Assembly (NCBI RefSeq): GCF_003634695.1
Contig: NZ_RBWV01000010.1
Coordinates: 434,001-498,000 of the forward strand
Direction: 5' to 3'
Source of the DNA: Motilibacter peucedani
GTDB lineage: Bacteria; Actinomycetota; Actinomycetes; Motilibacterales; Motilibacteraceae
DNA: 64,000 nucleotides
Shown one piece after another: positions 59,023 to 64,000 of the stretch. The position numbers were made by a program, and so were the translations under genes. Positions within the stretch are counted from its first letter, which is position 1, and each line of letters begins with the position of its first letter. The notes under the pieces are model-generated. The model had not been told where the DNA came from and searched no databases. It saw nothing but the letters and a program-made list of their open reading frames with translations.

Positions 59023-60267
59023 GTGGAGCAGAGCCAGCCGGCCTCGGACCCCTCGGCGTACTCGTTCTTCGACGCTGCGCCCGCTGCGCCGTCGCTCGCA
59101 CCGATCGCGCTCGAGCCGCTCGGCCTGGCACCGGCCACCACGCCCGTGCCCGCAGCCCGGCTCGCCGAGCCGGCGAGCGGTGCAGCTCAGCCCAGCGGCG
59201 GGCCGCTCGACCTGCACGAGCTGCTCGACCTCATGCTCGCCGCCGGCGCCTCGGACCTCCACCTGACCTCCGGCGCCTCCCCGGCGCTGCGCGTGCACGG
59301 CGTGCTCGAGCAGCGGCGCGACCTGCCGATGATGACGCCGCCCGTGCTCCAGCAGATGGTCTACAGCATGCTGACGCAGCGCCAGCGCGAGCGCTTCGAG
59401 CAGGTGTGGGAGCTCGACATGTCCTACAGCCTGCCGGGCCGGGCGCGGTTCCGCGTCAACGTCTACCGCCAGCGCGACTCCATCGGCGCGGCCTTCCGCC
59501 TCATCCCGTTCGAGATCCAGCGGCTCGAGACCCTCGGCGTGCCGCAGTCGATCGCCGAGTTCGCCGGCCTGCCCCGCGGCTTCGTCCTGGTGACCGGTCC
59601 GACCGGCTCCGGCAAGTCGACGACGCTGGCCTCGCTGGTCGACCTGGCCAACCGCACCCGCGAGGACCACATCCTCACCGTCGAGGACCCGATCGAGTTC
59701 CTCCACCGCCACCAGCGCTGCATCGTCAACCAGCGCGAGGTCGGCTCCGACACCCAGAGCTTCACCGCCGCGCTGAAGCACGCGCTGCGCCAGGACCCCG
59801 ACATCGTCCTCGTGGGCGAGCTGCGCGACCTCGAGACCATCAGCGTCGCGCTCACGGCCGCCGAGACCGGCCACCTCGTCTTCGCCACCCTGCACACCCA
59901 GGACGCCGCGCAGACGATCGACCGCGTCATCGACGTCTTCCCGCCGCACCAGCAGCAGCAGGTGCGCGTCCAGCTCGCCGGTGCGCTGCAGGGCGTGGTG
60001 TCCCAGACGCTCGTGCCGCGCAGCGACGGCTCCGGCCGTGTGGTCGCCGCCGAGGTGCTGACCGTGACGCCTGCGATCCGCAACCTGATCCGCGAGGGCA
60101 AGACCCACCAGATCTACTCGGCCATGCAGGCGGGCGCCGCCCACGGCATGCAGACGATGGACCAGGCGCTCGCCGAGCTGGTGCGCCACAACGTCGTCAG
60201 CTACGAGACGGCGCTCACGAAGTGCCACCACGCGCAGGACTTCCAGCGGCTGACCGGCCGGGCCTGA
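59023..60267 (+). CDS. pilT: Type IV pilus retraction ATPase PilT
   Basis: 414 residues. A Pro/Ala-rich N-terminal extension of about 60 residues precedes the PilT core: LLDLMLAAGASDLHLT, Walker A GPTGSGKST, Asp box region TVEDPIEFLH, Walker B VGELRDLETI, His box AAETGHLVFATLHT and the C-terminal AIRNLIREGKTHQI. The last motif supports PilT over PilB. It hexamerises at the inner membrane base and pulls pili back. GTG behind GGGAGGGA; preceded by a sigma-28-like promoter. Confidence 0.92.
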   Translation: MEQSQPASDPSAYSFFDAAPAAPSLAPIALEPLGLAPATTPVPAARLAEPASGAAQPSGGPLDLHELLDLMLAAGASDLHLTSGASPALRVHGVLEQRRDLPMMTPPVLQQMVYSMLTQRQRERFEQVWELDMSYSLPGRARFRVNVYRQRDSIGAAFRLIPFEIQRLETLGVPQSIAEFAGLPRGFVLVTGPTGSGKSTTLASLVDLANRTREDHILTVEDPIEFLHRHQRCIVNQREVGSDTQSFTAALKHALRQDPDIVLVGELRDLETISVALTAAETGHLVFATLHTQDAAQTIDRVIDVFPPHQQQQVRVQLAGALQGVVSQTLVPRSDGSGRVVAAEVLTVTPAIRNLIREGKTHQIYSAMQAGAAHGMQTMDQALAELVRHNVVSYETALTKCHHAQDFQRLTGRA

Positions 60268-60278
60268 GGGACGGGACC

Positions 60279-61511
60279 ATGTCAACTCTCACCTTCGAGT
60301 ACGTCGGCCGCGACACCGCCGGCAAGGCGGTCAAGGGCAAGGTCGAGGCGGACTCCGCCTCGTCCGCCGCCGGGCAGGTGCGCCAGCTCGGCGTCACCGC
60401 GTCGAGCATCACCGAGGCCAGCAGGACCGGGCTCAGCCGCGAGGTCAAGCTGCCGTCCTTCGGCGCCAAGGTGAAGCTCAAGGACCTCGCCGTCTTCTCA
60501 CGGCAGTTCTCCACGATGATCAATTCGGGCCTCTCGCTGCTGCGTGCCCTGGTGATCCTCGAGAACCAGACCGAGAACGAGGAGCTGGCGAAGGTCCTCG
60601 GTCAGGTGCGCGCCGACGTCGAGACCGGTGTCTCGCTCTCGAGCGCGATGGGCAAGCACGTACGCATCTTCCCGCCGCTGATGGTCAACATGATCCGCGC
60701 CGGCGAGGTCGGCGGCTTCCTCGACTCCGTGCTCCTGCAGATCGCCGAGAACTTCGAGTCCGAGGTCAAGCTGCGGGGCAAGGTCAAGGCCGCGATGACC
60801 TACCCGGTCGTCGTCTTCGTCCTCTCGATCGTCATGTCGATCGGCATGCTGCTCTTCATCGTGCCGACCTTCTCGGGCATGTTCGCCTCGCTGGGCGGCA
60901 CCCTGCCGCTCCCGACGCGCGTCCTCATGGCGATGAGCGCCTTCCTCAAGGTCGGCATCATCCCGCTGACGCTGCTGGCCGTCGGGTTCGCCGTCTTCAT
61001 CGGCAAGGTGAAGCACACCGACCGCTTCCACGCCATCGTCGACCCGGTCAAGCTCAAGATGCCGGTGTTCGGGCCGCTGTTCCACAAGATCGCGCTGTCG
61101 CGGTTCTCGCGCAACCTCGGCACCATGCTGCGCTCCGGAGTGCCGATCCTGCAGGCGCTCGACATCGTCGCCGACACCACGGGCAACGTCGTCATCGGCG
61201 CCGGCGTGCGCGGCATCCAGGAGTCGGTGCGCCGTGGCGACTCGATCGCGAAGCCGCTCGAGCAGCACCCGGCGTTCCCCTCGATGATCGTGCAGATGCT
61301 CGCCGTCGGCGAGGACACCGGCGCGCTCGACTCGATGCTGCTGAAGATCAGCGACTTCTACGACCAGGAGGTCGAGGCGACCACCGAGTCGCTGACCGCC
61401 CTCATCGAGCCGCTGATGATCGCCTTCCTCGGCGCGGTGGTCGGCAGCATGATCGTGGGCCTCTACATGCCGATCTTCAAGATCTTCGACCTGGTGGGCA
61501 AGCAGGCCTGA
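60279..61511 (+). CDS. pilC: Type IV pilus inner-membrane platform protein PilC
   Basis: 410 residues. Two repeats of the GspF/PilC domain, each ending in membrane helices: LAVFSRQFSTMINSGLSLLRAL and LSRFSRNLGTMLRSGVPILQAL (quoted by FSRQFSTMINSG and FSRNLGTMLRSG), with VKAAMTYPVVVF and MLAVGEDTGALDSML. Three membrane segments in all. It links the ATPase to the growing pilus. ATG 11 bases after pilT, same operon. Confidence 0.94.
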   Translation: MSTLTFEYVGRDTAGKAVKGKVEADSASSAAGQVRQLGVTASSITEASRTGLSREVKLPSFGAKVKLKDLAVFSRQFSTMINSGLSLLRALVILENQTENEELAKVLGQVRADVETGVSLSSAMGKHVRIFPPLMVNMIRAGEVGGFLDSVLLQIAENFESEVKLRGKVKAAMTYPVVVFVLSIVMSIGMLLFIVPTFSGMFASLGGTLPLPTRVLMAMSAFLKVGIIPLTLLAVGFAVFIGKVKHTDRFHAIVDPVKLKMPVFGPLFHKIALSRFSRNLGTMLRSGVPILQALDIVADTTGNVVIGAGVRGIQESVRRGDSIAKPLEQHPAFPSMIVQMLAVGEDTGALDSMLLKISDFYDQEVEATTESLTALIEPLMIAFLGAVVGSMIVGLYMPIFKIFDLVGKQA

Positions 61512-61553
61512 CGGGGGAGCGGGACAGGCGACAGGCCTGTTCCAGCGGGACGT

Positions 61554-61595
61554 CAAGCGACTCCCAAGCCGCTCGCAAGTCCCTGGTCCCAGGAT
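61554..61595 (+). promoter_or_regulatory. Promoter with three 11-bp direct repeats before the secreted-protein gene
   Basis: CAAG recurs at 61554, 61565 and 61576, exactly one helical turn apart, in units CAAGCGACTCC, CAAGCCGCTCG and CAAGTCCCTGG. CAGGAT (61590-61595) follows as a possible -10, so the repeats cover the -35 zone, as in promoters activated by OmpR/PhoB-family regulators. Confidence 0.4.
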
Positions 61596-61646
61596 CGCAG
61601 CGCACCCGGTCAGAGCGGCCGGGACGATGCCGAACTGGAGAAGACC

Positions 61647-62213
61647 ATGCGTTCCCTGCCCGCCCGCCTCTCTGCTGTCGCGATCACCGCCGCGGCCCTG
61701 CTCAGCGTCGCCGGCCCGGCCTCCGCCCACGGTGGCGAGGGCACCGACGGTCCCGCGCCCGGCGAGCACCTGACCAACGCCCAGCGCCACGCCATCGTCG
61801 AGGCCACCCGCCAGTTCAAGGACCTGCACGCCGCCGAGGCGGCGGGGTACGTGCCGGCGAGCGAGTGCACGGAGCTGCCCGGCGTGGGTGGCATGGGTGT
61901 GCACTACCTGAACCCGGCCTACGCCTCCGACGCGGTCGTCGACCCCCTCAAGCCCGAGGTGCTCGTCTACTACCCGACCAAGCACGGTCGCCTGCGCCTC
62001 GGCGCGGTCGAGTACTTCGTCGCCGATGCCGACCAGGACCTGGCCACCGACGACGACCGGCCCAGCCTGCTGGGCCACGAGTTCAACGGCCCCATGCCCG
62101 GCCACTCCGCGGACATGCCCATCCACTACGACCTGCACATCTGGCTCTACGAGAAGAACCCGCTGGGCCAGCTGCAGCCGTGGAACCCGGACGTCTCCTG
62201 CGCCGGGAGCTGA
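61647..62213 (+). CDS. Secreted protein of unknown family within the pilus locus
   Basis: 188 residues with a clear signal peptide cleaved after PASA (residue about 27), leaving a mature N-terminus HGGEGTDG. Conserved-looking segments are VEATRQFKDLHAAEAAGY, GVGGMGVHYLNPAY, LLGHEFNG, and the tail IHYDLHIWLYEKNPLGQLQ with NPDVSC. Several His (HY, GHEF, HYDLHIW) could bind a metal. Two Cys remain in the mature part. I recall similar exported proteins of unknown function in bacteria. GGAGAAG lies before the ATG; its own promoter and a strong terminator bracket it, so it is not simply part of the pilC transcript. Confidence 0.75.
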   Translation: MRSLPARLSAVAITAAALLSVAGPASAHGGEGTDGPAPGEHLTNAQRHAIVEATRQFKDLHAAEAAGYVPASECTELPGVGGMGVHYLNPAYASDAVVDPLKPEVLVYYPTKHGRLRLGAVEYFVADADQDLATDDDRPSLLGHEFNGPMPGHSADMPIHYDLHIWLYEKNPLGQLQPWNPDVSCAGS

Positions 62214-62233
62214 CCTGCCAGCCCGCCGACGCC

Positions 62234-62281
62234 CCTGAGGGAGCGGCCCCGTTCCTCGGGGCCGCTCCCTCAGGTCTTTTT
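62234..62281 (+). terminator. Rho-independent terminator between the secreted-protein gene and pilA
   Basis: A perfect 18-bp stem, CCTGAGGGAGCGGCCCCG with its complement, five-base loop TTCCT, then GTCTTTTT. The clearest intrinsic terminator in the window. Confidence 0.92.
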
Positions 62282-62283
62282 GC

Positions 62284-62310
62284 TAAAGCCCCGGTTCCCG
62301 ACGCCGATGA
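62284..62310 (+). promoter_or_regulatory. Sigma-28 (FliA/WhiG)-like promoter of the major pilin gene
   Basis: TAAAGCCC (62284-62291), 11 bases, GCCGATGA (62303-62310). It matches TAAAG at -35 and GCCGAT-A at -10 of the sigma-28 consensus with exact spacing. It begins just after the upstream terminator and gives a leader of about 65 bases before the pilin ATG. Confidence 0.65.
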
Positions 62311-62381
62311 GGAGTGTGTCAACGAGCAGTGCGGTCGACTACCCGGCGCGCAGCTCACTACGTAGAGAAGGGTTCACCGCA

Positions 62382-62798
62382 ATGCTCGCTCGCATCCGCA
62401 AGAGCATGGAGAACAAGGAGCAGGGCTTCACCCTCATCGAGCTCCTCGTTGTCATGATCATCATCGGCATCCTCGCCGCGATCGCCATCCCGACGTTCCT
62501 CAACCAGCGCAAGAACGGCTACCGCACCGCGCTGAAGAGCGACCTCAAGAACGCTGCGACCGCATTCGAGACCAAGGCCGTCGACAACTCTGGCGACTAC
62601 TCCGGTCTGACCATCACCGCGGGCGCCACCGGCGACTACCAGGTCTCCAACGGCGACACCATCAGCGTCCAGAAGACCGGCACCACCGGCTACTGCCTCA
62701 AGGGCGTCTCGCCGAAGCTCGACACGACCGACGTCCTCTACTTCGACAAGAAGACCGGTCTGATCACTGCGACCGACTGCAGCGCCTTCACCTACTAG
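62382..62798 (+). CDS. pilA: Type IV major pilin
   Basis: 138 residues. A 15-residue charged leader ends at Gly15, cut by prepilin peptidase before Phe16 (QG/FTLIELLVVM), with Glu at mature position 5. The hydrophobic spine (FTLIELLVVMIIIGILAAIA, residues 16-35) is followed by a small head with Cys105 and Cys133, which could close a C-terminal disulfide loop. Codons are of the strict GC-ending kind used for highly expressed genes, with AAG and AAC dominant. AGAAGG precedes the ATG. Hairpins on both sides isolate it. Confidence 0.94.
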   Translation: MLARIRKSMENKEQGFTLIELLVVMIIIGILAAIAIPTFLNQRKNGYRTALKSDLKNAATAFETKAVDNSGDYSGLTITAGATGDYQVSNGDTISVQKTGTTGYCLKGVSPKLDTTDVLYFDKKTGLITATDCSAFTY

Positions 62799-62813
62799 GC
62801 CTCGATCAGTCGT

Positions 62814-62856
62814 CAGAGAGGGAGTGGGAGCGCCTGTCGCTCCCGCTCCCTCTCTG
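62814..62856 (+). terminator. Long hairpin after pilA
   Basis: A 19-bp stem with one G-U wobble, CAGAGAGGGAGTGGGAGCG against its complement, loop CCTGT, 16 bases after the pilin stop, with no T-run. It probably stops most transcripts or protects the pilin mRNA end while letting some read on into the minor pilin. Confidence 0.7.
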
Positions 62857-62900
62857 CGCAGCACCACCGACCACGCAGTGCCACACCGGGAGGAGGAGCC

Positions 62901-64000
62901 ATGAAGCTCGCAGCGACCAGGTCCGACGACGGCTTCTCCCTCGTCGAGGTGCTCTGGGCGATGGTCATCTTCGGGGTCGTCTCGACCGCCGTCATCTCGA
63001 CCGTGCTGGTCACGCAGACCCGCACCCTCGACAACACCCGGCGCAGCCAGGCCTCCAGCGTCGCCTCGACGACAGTCGACACGCTGCGGGCGCAGGCTGC
63101 CGGCAACGGGTTCCGCGACACCCTGCGCACCACAGGGCGCACGACGAAGGACGTCACCGTCAACGGCTCCGTCTACCACGTGGTCACCGACACGGTCTGG
63201 CAGACGCGGTCGCAGGCTGCCAGCGGCTGCGGCGCGGCCGTCGACCGCTCCTACGTCCAGGCCCACGTGCAGGTCACCTGGGACCGCATGGGCTCCACCC
63301 AGCCCGTCCGCGCGGACACGATCCTCACGCCGCTCGCCGGCACCTACGACGACACGCTCGGCTCGATCTGCCTGAAGGTCACTGACCACAACGGCGCGCC
63401 GGTCGCCGGTGCGACGGCCGTGCTCGACGGCAGCGCGACGCAGGTCACGACCGCCCAGGGCGTGACGCTGTTCCCCTACCTCACCGCAGGCAACCACAGC
63501 GTCTCCGTGTCGGGCTCCGACCTGGTGACCCGCCAGGGCGCCACCGCCACCGCCGCCACGGCAGCGGTCACGGCCGGCGCCACGACGAGCATCCCGCTCG
63601 ACATGGACCACGCCGCAGCCGTGCAGCTCGTCGGCACGAACTTGCTGCCTGCCAGTGTCAACGTCGCCCTGACCGCCTCGAACAGCGGCATGAGCCCGAC
63701 GTGGCGCGCCATGGGCACGCTGACCCGCACTCCCGGTGACAGCACGCTGCTGACGGGCCTCTACCCGTTCGCCAACGGCTACGCGCTGAGCGTCGGCGCC
63801 TGCACGACGCCGTCGGTGCCCGCGGCCCAGACGCCCGCCGGTGCGATCGGCTCGGTCGCCCTGCCCAAGGTGACGCTGACGACGACCGCGTCCGTCGTCA
63901 CGGCGACCTACTGCCCCGGTCCCGGCCCCGGCCCTGGTCCCGGGCAGACCGTCGTGTCCATCCCCGTGACGCCGAACGTCCCCACGACCGTCGCGCTCTG
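62901..64000 (+). CDS. Large minor pilin/pseudopilin, cut by the window end
   Basis: Open from ATG 62901 to the edge, over 366 residues. An 11-residue leader ends at Gly11 before FSLVEVLWAMVIFG, the prepilin cleavage site and spine with Glu at mature position 5. Then a helical stalk with TLDNTRRSQASSVA, a segment with Cys pairs, a domain like carboxypeptidase-regulatory/Ig-type beta folds (SICLKVTDHNGAPVAGATAV and LFPYLTAGNHSVSVSG, each about 20 residues at most) and a run of Pro-Gly near the end (about residue 345). Far larger than normal minor pilins, so it could be a tip adhesin. GGAGGAGG lies before the ATG. Confidence 0.85.
   Translation, partial: MKLAATRSDDGFSLVEVLWAMVIFGVVSTAVISTVLVTQTRTLDNTRRSQASSVASTTVDTLRAQAAGNGFRDTLRTTGRTTKDVTVNGSVYHVVTDTVWQTRSQAASGCGAAVDRSYVQAHVQVTWDRMGSTQPVRADTILTPLAGTYDDTLGSICLKVTDHNGAPVAGATAVLDGSATQVTTAQGVTLFPYLTAGNHSVSVSGSDLVTRQGATATAATAAVTAGATTSIPLDMDHAAAVQLVGTNLLPASVNVALTASNSGMSPTWRAMGTLTRTPGDSTLLTGLYPFANGYALSVGACTTPSVPAAQTPAGAIGSVALPKVTLTTTASVVTATYCPGPGPGPGPGQTVVSIPVTPNVPTTVAL

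Overview
The window is chromosomal DNA from a very GC-rich actinomycete. Nearly all codons end in G or C, GTG starts are common, stops are often fused to the next start (ATGA/GTGA), and many genes appear leaderless, with a TANNNT -10 box about 7 bp before the start codon. Marker genes agree: an SsgB-like sporulation/cell-division protein, PI-phosphate synthase with a PatA-like acyltransferase and PimA, EF-G2, PPK2, and the order yebC-ruvCAB-yajC-secDF-apt-relA. SsgB plus type IV pili suggests a morphologically complex, possibly motile lineage (Frankiales/Motilibacter/Kineosporia-like). The genus cannot be fixed from the sequence alone.

Layout. (1) 1-7.2 kb: a gene tail, an EAL-HDOD protein, then a leftward sulfur block: a Cys-ended leader peptide, sulfite reductase, a 58-residue zinc-ribbon protein, APS reductase and an SsuABC-type sulfonate importer. 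(2) 7.3-13.1 kb: YihY-like membrane protein, RsgA, a small membrane protein, OtsA, PPK2 and a secreted protein made of two tandem copies of one domain. (3) 13.1-16.9 kb: tRNA-Val, tRNA-Cys and tRNA-Gly, folate genes pabB/pabC, an SsgB-like gene, a PGPGW protein, a second tRNA-Val and a cluster of GGTAGC palindromic repeats. (4) 16.9-29.2 kb: thrS, a HIT hydrolase, an HTTM-like membrane pair, a secreted glucoamylase-like protein, an EF-G2 type GTPase, the phosphatidylinositol/PIM genes and the pyridoxal phosphate synthase pair pdxST. (5) 29.3-38.9 kb: yebC, ruvCAB, yajC-secDF, apt and relA. (6) 38.9-44.5 kb: an accessory insert of nucleobase permease, amidase, GH15 hydrolase and SDR. (7) 44.6-58.9 kb: DUF349 protein, cyclophilin, metallo-beta-lactamase-fold hydrolase, hisS, aspS, a membrane EAL protein, rarA, alaS, ruvX, mltG and aroE. 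(8) 59.0-64.0 kb: type IV pilus genes pilT, pilC, a secreted protein of unknown family, the major pilin and a large minor pilin cut by the window end.

The most notable signal is regulatory. Both pilT and the major pilin gene are preceded by sequences with sigma-28 (FliA/WhiG) architecture: T(A/C)AAGCC at -35, exactly 11 bp, then GCCGATG at -10. Two proteins with c-di-GMP phosphodiesterase-type domains also lie in the window. Together these suggest that the pili may be run by a WhiG/FliA-type sigma factor and possibly tied to c-di-GMP. Other points of interest are the sulfur leader peptide, the 64-bp palindromic repeats, three 11-bp direct repeats before the secreted protein gene of the pilus locus, and an apt gene whose only good start is CTG.
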